Assembly (NCBI GenBank): GCA_029570205.1
Contig: JAKQSI010000084.1
Coordinates: forward strand, 1-64,000
Reading direction: 5' to 3'
DNA length: 64,000 bases
Source of the DNA: Candidatus Omnitrophota bacterium
GTDB taxonomy: Bacteria > Hinthialibacterota > Hinthialibacteria > Hinthialibacterales > JAKPRU01
Both the position numbers and the translations under genes were made by a program. Below the pieces are notes generated by a model, which saw only the letters and a program-made list of their open reading frames with translations, had not been told where the DNA came from and ran no database searches. This document shows, piece after piece, positions 18,165 to 26,666 of the stretch (position 1 is its first letter; each line of letters begins with the position of its first letter).

Positions 18165-20978
18165 ATGAAGTTTATCCGTATACGAGGGGCGAGAGAGCAT
18201 AATTTGCAGCGAATCGACCTGGATCTTCCACGAGACCAGCTGGTGGTGTTCACGGGAGTCAGCGGTTCCGGGAAATCCTCGCTTGCATTCGACACGATCT
18301 ATGCGGAAGGGCAACGCCGCTATGTGGAGTCTCTCAGCGCTTACGCCCGTCAATTTCTGGGGCAAATGGAAAAACCCCGCGTCGACCTGATTGACGGCTT
18401 GTCCCCTGCTATCTCCATCGAGCAAAAAAGCGCCGCCAAGAATCCGCGCTCCACAGTCGGCACAGTCACGGAAATCTATGATTACCTGCGCGTTCTGTTC
18501 TCCCGGTGCGGAATCCCGTACTGCCCCGATTGCCATGAGCCGGTCGGCTCCCAGACCGTTGATCAGATCGTGGACCGCATTTTTGAGCTGCCTCAAAACA
18601 CAAAATTCATGGTTCTTGCACCACGGATCCGCGAACGAAAAGGCGAATACAAGGACATTTTTGAAGATGCAAAGAAGGATGGGTTTGTCCGGGTCCGTGT
18701 GAACGGGGTCATTCACGATCTGGAAGAGGAGATCGTTCTCGACAAACGGCTGAAACACAACATCGAGATCGTTGTGGACCGTCTGGTAATGCGTGGTGAC
18801 ATTCAATCCCGTCTGTCCGACTCGGTTGAGACCGCCTTGCGTGTGGGCGAAGGAACCCTGATTGTCTCCGTCGTGGATGGTGAAGACCTGTTTTTCAGCG
18901 CAAAGAACGCCTGTCTCAAGTGCGGGCGATCCTTTGACGAACTCACACCGCAGCATTTCTCGTTCAATCATCCGCTGGGCATGTGCCCGGAGTGCGATGG
19001 GCTGGGGCGGAAATTGGAGCTGGACCCGGATTTGGTGGTCCCAAACAAGCATCTCTCCGTTGTGGAGGGCGCGATCCATCCATGGCGGAACTTGTTTGAA
19101 GGAAACAGCGATGCCTATTGGGCAAGGCAGATTCGGAGTCGCTTACAGACCGTAGCCCGAAAATTCGGATTTTCCCTCGATACTCCCTGGGAAAAACTGT
19201 CACAAAAGGCCCAACAGGTCTTGCTCTATGGCGATATGAAAAACAAAGGAGGTTCCTATCGCGGGATTATCCCGGAAATGGAGGAATGGTATGCCACGAC
19301 ATCCTCCGAGGGGTTCCGCAGTTACTTACTGGAGAATTTTATGCACCGGATCCCCTGCCATGTCTGCAACGGTGGGCGGCTTCGGGAGGAATCGCTGTCG
19401 GTCTATTTCAACGGGTGCGCGATTCACGAGGTCTGCGGGAGAAATGTGGCACAGGCTCTGGACTTTTTCGATCATGCCTCACTTACCGCTCGCGAGGAGA
19501 AAATTGCGGGACAGGTTCTGAAAGAAATTCGAAACCGACTCCGGTTTCTTTGCGATGTGGGGCTGAATTACCTGACTCTGGACCGGGCCGCTCCAAGCCT
19601 TGCCGGTGGAGAGGCACAGCGAATCCGTCTTGCCAGTCAAATCGGCAGCGCACTGGTTGGCGTTTTGTATGTATTGGATGAACCGAGTATCGGTCTGCAT
19701 CAGCGGGACAATCGCCGCTTGATCGATACGCTCTGTCAGCTGCGCGACCTGGGTAACACTGTCCTGGTGGTGGAACACGACCAGGAGATGATGGAATCCG
19801 CCGATTACATTGTAGATTTCGGTCCCGGAGCGGGTCGGGATGGCGGTCGGATTGTTGTTGCCGGGCCACCCGATGCGGTCCGGGCTTGCCCGGAATCACT
19901 CACCGGCGCCTATCTTTCCGGAACCCGCAAGATCGATATCCCCGAGAGCCGACGTAAATCAAAGGCGCAGTTCCTCCGCGTGATCGGAGCGGCGGAAAAC
20001 AACCTCAAACAGATCGATGTCTCCATTCCACTCGGTCTGTTTACCTGTGTCACCGGCGTCTCCGGTTCCGGGAAAAGCAGTCTGATACGGGAAGTGCTGT
20101 ACAAAGCATTGGCGCAGCGGCTCCACGGCTCCAAAATCCCCGCCGGTGCGCATCAAGAAATCAAGGGAGTCGATCAGATCGATAAGGTGATCAACATCGA
20201 TCAGAATCCCATCGGGCGAACACCGCGTTCCAATCCCGCAACTTATGTGAAGGTATTCGATCCCATTCGTTCCCTGTTTGCTGAACTGCCGGAAGCGAAA
20301 GTCCGTGGGTATAAACCCGGACGGTTTTCATTCAATGTGCCCGGTGGCCGGTGCGAGGCGTGCGACGGTGACGGATTCAAACGAATCGAAATGCACTTCC
20401 TCGCGGATGTGTTTGTCACCTGTGAAATCTGTAAAGGAAAACGGTTTAATCGAGAAACGCTTCAGGTGAAATTCAAGGGGCGGTCCATTGCCGATGTTCT
20501 GGACCTGACCGTTACCGAGGCGCTGGAGCTGTTCGAGAATTTCCCACGGATCAGCCGGATTCTCGATACGCTGGCGGATGTCGGACTCGATTACATTCAC
20601 CTCGGCCAGCCGGCGCCTACTCTCTCCGGCGGAGAGGCGCAGCGCATTAAATTGGCCAAGGAACTCTCCCGTCGCGACACCGGTAATACCCTGTATATTC
20701 TCGATGAACCCACCACCGGCCTTCATTTCGAAGATATTCGGAAACTGTTGCGTGTGCTGAATACCCTCGTGGACCGTGGCAACACGGTGGTTGTGATCGA
20801 GCATAACCTGGATGTCATCAAGTGCGCAGATTGGATTATCGACCTGGGGCCGGAGGGTGGCGATGAGGGGGGCCGGGTGATCGCCGAAGGGACGCCGGAG
20901 GAGGTTGCCCAGAACCGTAGTTCCTTCACGGGCCAGTTCCTCAAGAACATCCTGAACGGCAAGAAAAACCGCGCCTGA
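18165..20978 (+). CDS. uvrA: UvrA, excinuclease ABC subunit A
   Basis: The 937-residue damage-recognition ATPase of nucleotide excision repair, which loads UvrB at lesions. Two ABC modules are seen. The first has Walker [10 protein letters not shown] near residue 34 and signature LAGGEAQRI. The second has [10 protein letters not shown] near residue 632 and LSGGEAQRI. Zinc fingers CxxC pairs are at [10 protein letters not shown]...CPECDG and CEACDGDG...CEICKG. The long frame opens at 18054, but ATG 18165 ([14 protein letters not shown]) is preceded by AAAAGG and matches the family start. It is divergent from the AEC permease. Confidence 0.97.
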   Translation: MKFIRIRGAREHNLQRIDLDLPRDQLVVFTGVSGSGKSSLAFDTIYAEGQRRYVESLSAYARQFLGQMEKPRVDLIDGLSPAISIEQKSAAKNPRSTVGTVTEIYDYLRVLFSRCGIPYCPDCHEPVGSQTVDQIVDRIFELPQNTKFMVLAPRIRERKGEYKDIFEDAKKDGFVRVRVNGVIHDLEEEIVLDKRLKHNIEIVVDRLVMRGDIQSRLSDSVETALRVGEGTLIVSVVDGEDLFFSAKNACLKCGRSFDELTPQHFSFNHPLGMCPECDGLGRKLELDPDLVVPNKHLSVVEGAIHPWRNLFEGNSDAYWARQIRSRLQTVARKFGFSLDTPWEKLSQKAQQVLLYGDMKNKGGSYRGIIPEMEEWYATTSSEGFRSYLLENFMHRIPCHVCNGGRLREESLSVYFNGCAIHEVCGRNVAQALDFFDHASLTAREEKIAGQVLKEIRNRLRFLCDVGLNYLTLDRAAPSLAGGEAQRIRLASQIGSALVGVLYVLDEPSIGLHQRDNRRLIDTLCQLRDLGNTVLVVEHDQEMMESADYIVDFGPGAGRDGGRIVVAGPPDAVRACPESLTGAYLSGTRKIDIPESRRKSKAQFLRVIGAAENNLKQIDVSIPLGLFTCVTGVSGSGKSSLIREVLYKALAQRLHGSKIPAGAHQEIKGVDQIDKVINIDQNPIGRTPRSNPATYVKVFDPIRSLFAELPEAKVRGYKPGRFSFNVPGGRCEACDGDGFKRIEMHFLADVFVTCEICKGKRFNRETLQVKFKGRSIADVLDLTVTEALELFENFPRISRILDTLADVGLDYIHLGQPAPTLSGGEAQRIKLAKELSRRDTGNTLYILDEPTTGLHFEDIRKLLRVLNTLVDRGNTVVVIEHNLDVIKCADWIIDLGPEGGDEGGRVIAEGTPEEVAQNRSSFTGQFLKNILNGKKNRA

Positions 20979-21145
20979 GAGTCGTTTCCCCTCGCAATTC
21001 AACTTTTACCCTTTTCGTCCCTCCTATCTTCTTTTTCAATCTGCAATTCTTATTCTCGCCCCTTGCGTAGCACGAATATAAGAATTATGCTATCAGCGCC
21101 AGTAAAATCCTGGTACAATAACCTATATAAAGAGGAGAACAAGCA

Positions 21146-21949
21146 GTGAAGAAGCCAGTGAGTTATGCCACAATCTGTGTGTTCGTGTTCGCGGTCACCC
21201 CAATCTGGGCAGGGGAGACCCTTTGGGAGCTCCAGGCGGTCAATCCGGACGGGACCGGCTCGCATCCCAAGGTTGGGGCGGCTCCCGAGGAGGCCAATAA
21301 AGTGGTGATTGAGGGTATTTCTCTTGCCTCGACCGGGGAGGTCGATGCGCCGACCGATCCGGGGTTCGCATGGTTCTCGCTTTGGGTGCAGGCTGAAGTC
21401 GGACATGGCGGCATCCAGGTATGGGCCGGGCCGTGGAGTAAAAGTGTGTGGCAGGGGTATTCCGTCCAGGCAGGTGACCGAGTTCGAGTCGAAGGTTGGG
21501 TGATGGACCACAACGGTAAAGTGTTTCTGAACGACCGGCACAGTTTGGCCACAATGTGGACCATGCAGGTCTTGTCCCACGGACCGATGCCCGAACCGGA
21601 AGTGATTCCCAGCATCGCGGCCTGCAACTATTTCGATCCGACACGAGCAGGAGGTGCGGAATACTATCAAACCCGGTGGGTTCGCCTGAACGGTGTCCGG
21701 ATTGTTTCCGGCGAATGGGGCGCGGGCAATGAGATTGTGATCACCGATTCCTCCGGTGCGGAATTGACCATGCTGCTTTCCTCGCAAGGTACGTTCGGGA
21801 CTGCTCCGACAGGTGCGTTCGACGTAATGGGAATCTTCGATCAGGAAGACTCCGAAGCTCCGTTTGTCGACAGCTACAGACTCTGGGTGAAAAAGGCCGA
21901 GGATATCCTGCCTCGGTCCATGGTTCCATCATGGGATCTTTACGAATGA
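21146..21949 (+). CDS. Secreted OB-fold-like protein with C-terminal SWDLYE
   Basis: The 267 residues begin at GTG 21146 (GAGGAG eight nt upstream) with a signal peptide ending near TPIWAG. The body alternates short beta strands, for example QAGDRVRVEGWVMDHNGKVFLNDRHS and TRWVRLNGVRIVSG, resembling OB-fold domains of exported nucleic-acid or sugar-binding proteins; this is a tentative reading. The last residues, VPSWDLYE, are echoed at the end of the 712-aa exported protein (VPVSDWELY) at 26667. The stop overlaps the pseudopilin start as ATGA. Confidence 0.6.
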   Translation: MKKPVSYATICVFVFAVTPIWAGETLWELQAVNPDGTGSHPKVGAAPEEANKVVIEGISLASTGEVDAPTDPGFAWFSLWVQAEVGHGGIQVWAGPWSKSVWQGYSVQAGDRVRVEGWVMDHNGKVFLNDRHSLATMWTMQVLSHGPMPEPEVIPSIAACNYFDPTRAGGAEYYQTRWVRLNGVRIVSGEWGAGNEIVITDSSGAELTMLLSSQGTFGTAPTGAFDVMGIFDQEDSEAPFVDSYRLWVKKAEDILPRSMVPSWDLYE

Positions 21950-22638
21950 GACAAGCCAGGAAGGTCTTTCGGGAAGAGAAGCTCCATGCCGGACTGTCCG
22001 GGGTTCCACCTGGGCGGTCCGGCCGTTTGCCTGCGTTCACCCTGATTGAATTGCTCATCGTAGTCGCAATCATCGGGATTCTTGCCGCTATTGCCGTTCC
22101 GAACTTCATCCAGGCGCAGATCCGATCCAAAGTTGCCCGCGCGAAAGCGGATCTGAAATCTATCTCCATCGCACTCGAGTCTTATTACCTGGATCAGAAA
22201 GCCTATCCCATCGCACGGACTTTCTGTGCCGGCTCCATGAACGAGATTGACGACTACAATATCTGCCCGCCTGAGATCACTACTCCCGTGGCCTATATCA
22301 ACCACCGTCCGCTCGACGTGTTTAATCCGGGTAGACAGTACAAGTACCTGGCTCCCGGACTCGGATACAGCAACCATGTTTTGACCTATCTGACCATCTG
22401 GGTCCCGAAATCTTTCCCATCCGAGTCCGGTGCCGATCAGGATTTGCCTTATTTCAGCCAGGAAGACTCCCCGGTCAACTACGGGATCTGGAGCGTTGGT
22501 CCCAAGGGCGCAAAGAGCTTTTGGGAATCGGATCTTGCACACATCCCCGTACCGAAACGGACCTGGTATGACCCCAGCAATGGTGTAGTCAGCGAGGGTA
22601 TCATTGCCCGTCTCTCCGGCGGCCATCAGTCGCCCTGA
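21946..22638 (+). CDS. Type IV pilin-like / type II secretion pseudopilin
   Basis: The 230-residue protein has a prepilin signature: PAFTLIELLIVVAIIGILAAIAVPNF, with the cleavage before Phe and the Glu at +5, after a long leader of about 30 residues. The C-terminal domain includes NYGIWSVGPKGAKSFWESD, which fits the calcium-loop type pseudopilins of candidate phyla and PVC-like bacteria. ATG 21946 overlaps the stop of the upstream gene (ATGA); ATG 21931 in the same frame is an alternative. Coupling to the secreted OB-like protein suggests shared export or surface assembly. Confidence 0.82.
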   Translation: MRQARKVFREEKLHAGLSGVPPGRSGRLPAFTLIELLIVVAIIGILAAIAVPNFIQAQIRSKVARAKADLKSISIALESYYLDQKAYPIARTFCAGSMNEIDDYNICPPEITTPVAYINHRPLDVFNPGRQYKYLAPGLGYSNHVLTYLTIWVPKSFPSESGADQDLPYFSQEDSPVNYGIWSVGPKGAKSFWESDLAHIPVPKRTWYDPSNGVVSEGIIARLSGGHQSP

Positions 22639-22848
22639 GAATCTCACCCGAGAATCCGAACTGCCGAAATCACGCTAATGTTCCATAAACGGAAGTTCCT
22701 TTAACAAAGAATACATATAACCAGCTGCCATTACCAGGCATTTCGCAGAATTCAGTGTGTCATTGCCGGCCACATTAGAAGTGTACACCGAATCCTGACT
22801 TTACCTAACCGATCTCATGCAACATTCGTCGCAAATTCCGATTAATTC

Positions 22849-25830
22849 TTAGTTTCTCCCCTCTTCTGTCAAATACAACCATCGACCCCCAATGGAGCCG
22901 TCCGCCTCAAACACTACCGTGTTTCCGGTGATCGTACATGGGATTTCCTGCCCCCGACTTCCCGGTTTCTGTCCCTCAGTGTACAGGTGCGCCGATTTGG
23001 GCGCTTTCTCCAATGGAATTGTAATCCGTCCGCTGCCATTCACACGAATTTGAAGCACCGCCCCATTCTCTACTTGCCGATCCCCGGGAACGGGCGCCCA
23101 GGCAATCTCTCCCAGCGGCCGGTCTGCAAATACTGTTTCCTTGCCGTCAATTGTAATTCGATCCGTCCTGTTCCCCGCAAACCCAATCAATTCATTATTC
23201 GCATTGACCAGAAATGTCATCGCCGACCGTCCCCGGTAGTTGACAACATGCCCATTCACGGCAAAGTCATTCAGCGCAATTTCATCCGATGGCGGCGGCA
23301 CACGTGTCAGGTACTCCCGGTCCTTCTCTTCGTCTCTCGCAAAACCTCCCTCCCAGTCCTCCACAACGGTCCGGAGATGGGGCGCAACGGATACGGCTCC
23401 GTTGGGAAAACGGCAAACCATGTAGTCGCTTGTTCGGGACACGTAATCCGTATTATCATTCCTGGCGGCTGATTTCCCTGTTCCGGGATACGCACCCAGC
23501 GCACTGAGAATCTCAAACCAGTTCCGTGTCTCGTAACCCAGGCTCTGCGATTGATCGTCACGCGGGCGATATCCCAGGAAACAGGCCGTTCCGCCCCCCT
23601 CGTATCTCCGGACCGTCCCAACAACCCGATGCCCGACACGCGCGGCAGGCGCCGTCGCATCTCTCGGCGTTACCGGATAAATCCGGTCTACCAGCAGATG
23701 CGTTAAAATGGTCTGCGGCTCAACTCCGCTAAGCACGCCCTCAAACTGAATCACTCGTCCCGGCGCATATTCGCCGATCGTCCATACCGGTTCATAGTCC
23801 ACTCCGAACAGATTTTCCCATTCGTGCAGTACAGGTTCGCCATCCCGATCCACCAGAGGCGGCGGGCCGGACCAGATCACTCTCCCGCCGCTATCAATAA
23901 GCGTGCGCATGAATCGCAACAGCGCCTTGTCGGGGAAAGGCTCAAAAGTCGCAACCAGTGTTTGAAAAGTCCGGTTAGCCATCCATATCGCGCCGTCTTT
24001 TGCTTCGGCGCGCTCGAGCAGTTTGTCCTGAGTCACGTAATTCGCATAAGCGTACTGTGTCATCCAACTGCCAAACCGCTCGTCTACACTCACGAGGTCG
24101 ATCGGGTAAAGCATCAGCACATCGGTATCCCGATGCTGCATATCCTGTACAATTCCGTGCAGCGATGACCCGGCGGCGCCGTAGACACTCGCGAGCGCGG
24201 CCCGACGTGCCGCCATTTCGTTGGGCATCCCCCAATGCGCTCCGTATGAATACGGTATCTCGTTCAGTATCCCTGTCGAACAGGCCAGCGCCAACCCCAG
24301 ATAGTTACGGTCCAGCCAACCGCATTCGGCATGATCGTTACCCGTCCCGGTCAGGTAGTCGCCCCAGGCAAAATAGTCGTAGCAAGCCGAGGCGGCCTGC
24401 TGCACTGTATTGGACCAGATAAAGTTGGATGTGTATTCATACTTGCTGCGATATTCGTTCTCGCGTCCGGTCTCCCACTTGTCGATCGTCGGACTTTCCG
24501 CCCAGGTGGCATGAGCGCGTGTATACAGCCGGTGTCCCATTCGTTTCTCTGCATGGTGTTTCGCGCGGACAAACAGATCGACTACCCCTGTTTGCAAGAA
24601 CCTGTAATATCGCGACCGAAACAGGGCTGTATTCTGAATATCCTCCGGTGTCTCGCCCCACACGTGCATGATGTCCGCTTTCGCGTCCAGTTGGTAGCTG
24701 AAATCCTCCTGCCCGTGTACGAAGTAGACCAGGTACTTTGCGAAATCCCGGTATTCCTCTCCGTACCGCGCCGCGAACGCTTTTGCAAATCCGTCGCTGA
24801 CATATCGCATGGCAAACTCCCCGTGATCGTGATGGCTGAAATAATTCCAGTCCTGCTGAATGTGCATTTCATCGGAATACAGCCCGTTCAGTTTGACACC
24901 GGCGTCCGCATAGCGGTCAATCAGTCCTGTGAGATACGGCAGCGCGTTCGCGCTGAAATAGTCCATTTCCGGTGTGACATATTGCTGCACAACAAGTACT
25001 CGATTCAGCGGACCGATATCGGCACGGCCGGTTCCGTAAATACGGATACGCTCTGCCGCAAAGTCGCCCGGGGTCACCGTCAAACCTTCGTACCGCTCCA
25101 CCTGGGCCGTGTCGGTAATCTCTACAATTTCATCGGGATTTACAACACGATACGGTGTACCGCGAATTGCCTTCTCCCGGAACGCAAAGACGCGCACTCC
25201 ACCGTCCATGAGACTCACCGGCCCTTTGTTGTTCACCCAGCGCAGATGTCGCCAAAGTTGGACGCTGTATGTGCCGGACTGCGGGTCGCGGACCCCTTTC
25301 CGGTAGTGCATCCACCGCCCGGTTTCTCCGGTGGCCTTGGCGTAAGCCGGACCGATTTCCAGGGGGCTTAACAGGCTCAGCTCCAGCCCCATGCCGTGCT
25401 GTTCGGCAAATCGACCGATGGCGGCGATGCGGGCAATATACTCGTCCATGTCCGGCATGAGACGGCGGGGACGGTCGCCCTGGCCGGGACGGTACTGGCT
25501 GAAAAAATGGTCGAATGCCAAAACCAGCGTTCGATGTCCCGCTTCCTGGGCACGTTCACAAATCTCGCGCAGGCTTTCGATCCTTTCCTGGCGCCCAAGG
25601 CTCAAATTGAGCTTCGCGTCGGGGTCGGACAACTTTTCCAGTTCCTCGTCGCTCACCAGAATGATATGCGAACCGGGAAGCATAAATGCCCACGGGCCCG
25701 GGTAGCGCACAAGCTCGCCCTGGTAGACATTCTCCGGGGCACGTCCGACTTCCGGCGCGGTGTCCATGGCCCATGTGGTCGGGACAGAGAGCATCAGGAA
25801 AACAGTCAGTAACGTACGTTTTACCATCAT
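22849..25830 (-). CDS. Large secreted protein, putative glycoside hydrolase
   Basis: The 993 residues start with a signal peptide (MMVKRTLLTVFLMLSVPTTWA). The N-terminal 550 residues look like a TIM barrel of the beta-galactosidase/GH42-like kind (LVLAFDHFFSQY, LNGLYSDEMHIQQDW with possible acidic catalytic residues, CYDYFAWGDYLTGTGNDHAECGW). A Rossmann-like trimerisation-type domain with LRFMRTLIDSGGRVIWSGPPP and beta-rich C-terminal domains follow. The family cannot be fixed by eye. ATG 25828-25830 was chosen for the signal peptide, although the frame is open to 25992. A promoter lies at 25964-25992. Confidence 0.55.
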   Translation of the reverse strand: MMVKRTLLTVFLMLSVPTTWAMDTAPEVGRAPENVYQGELVRYPGPWAFMLPGSHIILVSDEELEKLSDPDAKLNLSLGRQERIESLREICERAQEAGHRTLVLAFDHFFSQYRPGQGDRPRRLMPDMDEYIARIAAIGRFAEQHGMGLELSLLSPLEIGPAYAKATGETGRWMHYRKGVRDPQSGTYSVQLWRHLRWVNNKGPVSLMDGGVRVFAFREKAIRGTPYRVVNPDEIVEITDTAQVERYEGLTVTPGDFAAERIRIYGTGRADIGPLNRVLVVQQYVTPEMDYFSANALPYLTGLIDRYADAGVKLNGLYSDEMHIQQDWNYFSHHDHGEFAMRYVSDGFAKAFAARYGEEYRDFAKYLVYFVHGQEDFSYQLDAKADIMHVWGETPEDIQNTALFRSRYYRFLQTGVVDLFVRAKHHAEKRMGHRLYTRAHATWAESPTIDKWETGRENEYRSKYEYTSNFIWSNTVQQAASACYDYFAWGDYLTGTGNDHAECGWLDRNYLGLALACSTGILNEIPYSYGAHWGMPNEMAARRAALASVYGAAGSSLHGIVQDMQHRDTDVLMLYPIDLVSVDERFGSWMTQYAYANYVTQDKLLERAEAKDGAIWMANRTFQTLVATFEPFPDKALLRFMRTLIDSGGRVIWSGPPPLVDRDGEPVLHEWENLFGVDYEPVWTIGEYAPGRVIQFEGVLSGVEPQTILTHLLVDRIYPVTPRDATAPAARVGHRVVGTVRRYEGGGTACFLGYRPRDDQSQSLGYETRNWFEILSALGAYPGTGKSAARNDNTDYVSRTSDYMVCRFPNGAVSVAPHLRTVVEDWEGGFARDEEKDREYLTRVPPPSDEIALNDFAVNGHVVNYRGRSAMTFLVNANNELIGFAGNRTDRITIDGKETVFADRPLGEIAWAPVPGDRQVENGAVLQIRVNGSGRITIPLEKAPKSAHLYTEGQKPGSRGQEIPCTITGNTVVFEADGSIGGRWLYLTEEGRN

Positions 25831-25963
25831 AACATTCCGTTTCTTTTTCTTGTGGTGTGGATTCTCGCGACCGCGACTTCCTACACAGGCCGGCATCTCG
25901 CTTTCAGGAGGAGCAGTTCGGGGGGTATCCCCGGCGTGGAAGTCCCACATGTCACTGTCTGGG

Positions 25964-25992
25964 AGGATACTCCACCGTTTCCAGCCTGTCAA
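25964..25992 (-). promoter_or_regulatory. Sigma-70-like promoter for the 993-aa secreted enzyme
   Basis: On the minus strand TTGACA (25987-25992) is followed after 17 nt by TATCCT (25964-25969). Transcription would begin near 25957, about 127 nt before the ATG. The -35 box is perfect and the -10 box matches four of six. Confidence 0.6.
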
Positions 25993-26162
25993 TCAGGAAG
26001 TCAAGGCACATCATGGAGTTGCAGACGGTGTAATTACAGTCGGGATAATTGTGTATCCTCCATCTGCTTGTGATTCAGAAACATAGCTGCAAATCGCGCA
26101 GGTTTATCCGACAGGGAAATAGAAAAAATCGGGATTGTTTTTAAAATTTTTTGTTTCAGCTA

Positions 26163-26598
26163 TTGCCCTTGCTATTCCGTGTGATACAATAAGGTTTGTC
26201 TGAGGCACTGGGATAGGTTCCCTCTACCGCCGATCCCGTCGTGAGGCGGGAACAGGCCGGGGGCGCCGGAAGACATCGTTTGTGCCCAGGCGCGGGAGGC
26301 TCAGCTGGCAACGGTTGAGCCTCTTTGGCTTTATTATGGCTCTGCCCTGGCGCCGCGGAGTTGCTATACGTTGTGGCGCGGCCATCTTACCGTGGGATGG
26401 TTTGCTAAGTTCAAGACAATCCGAGTGTTTCCGCACAGCGTAGAAAAATCCCCCAGTCAAGCTTAAATCCGCTTTTTGTTGCCATAGTGTTCTCTCTACG
26501 TTCCGATAGGGGGCGCAGAAACAGGGGTTAGATTCGGTCAGTGCGCCGGGAGTAAAAGAACCTCCCCCTGGATCCGAGGAGACCAGGGGGAGGTTTTT
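26163..26598 (+). ncRNA. Candidate structured RNA with its own promoter and terminator
   Basis: TTGCCC (26163-26168), a 16-nt spacer and TACAAT (26185-26190) form a sigma-70-like promoter. About 400 nt later a 13-bp stem (26559-26571 with 26583-26595) followed by TTTTT ends the unit. Inside there is no convincing gene, but there are paired elements: GCACTG (26205-26210) with CAGTGC (26539-26544) would close the whole structure, and GAGGCTCA (26296-26303) pairs with TGAGCCTC (26316-26323). It does not show the hallmark boxes of RNase P, tmRNA or SRP RNA. It could instead be the untranslated region between two divergent minus-strand genes. Confidence 0.35.
26559..26598. terminator. Strong 13-bp terminator hairpin, possibly bidirectional
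   Basis: AACCTCCCCCTGG pairs perfectly with CCAGGGGGAGGTT around an 11-nt loop. The plus strand ends in TTTTT, and the minus strand continues TTCTTTTACT. It follows the stop of the 712-aa exported protein on the minus strand by about 70 nt and closes the candidate RNA on the plus strand. Confidence 0.85.
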
Positions 26599-26666
26599 CG
26601 TCGCCCGTGATCGGGCAGTTTGCAGGGAACCTCTATTTGTGCAATGCGGACAGATTTCCGCACGGA

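Noticed and set aside
24331-25371. 346-aa plus-strand ORF antisense to the 993-aa secreted enzyme.
   Set aside because: It overlaps fully with a well-supported gene with signal peptide, promoter and consistent domain sequence; the ORF is a shadow.
26224-26460. 78-aa minus-strand ORF, and a 24-codon frame nearby on the minus strand beginning MATKSGFKLDWG.
   Set aside because: No conserved motif or clear ribosome-binding site; the region has hairpins and a promoter/terminator pair that fit RNA better, although a small peptide cannot be excluded.
26163-26598. RNase P RNA, tmRNA, SRP RNA or 6S RNA.
   Set aside because: Key sequences such as GAGGAAAGTCC, the tRNA-like end of tmRNA or the SRP loop are absent.
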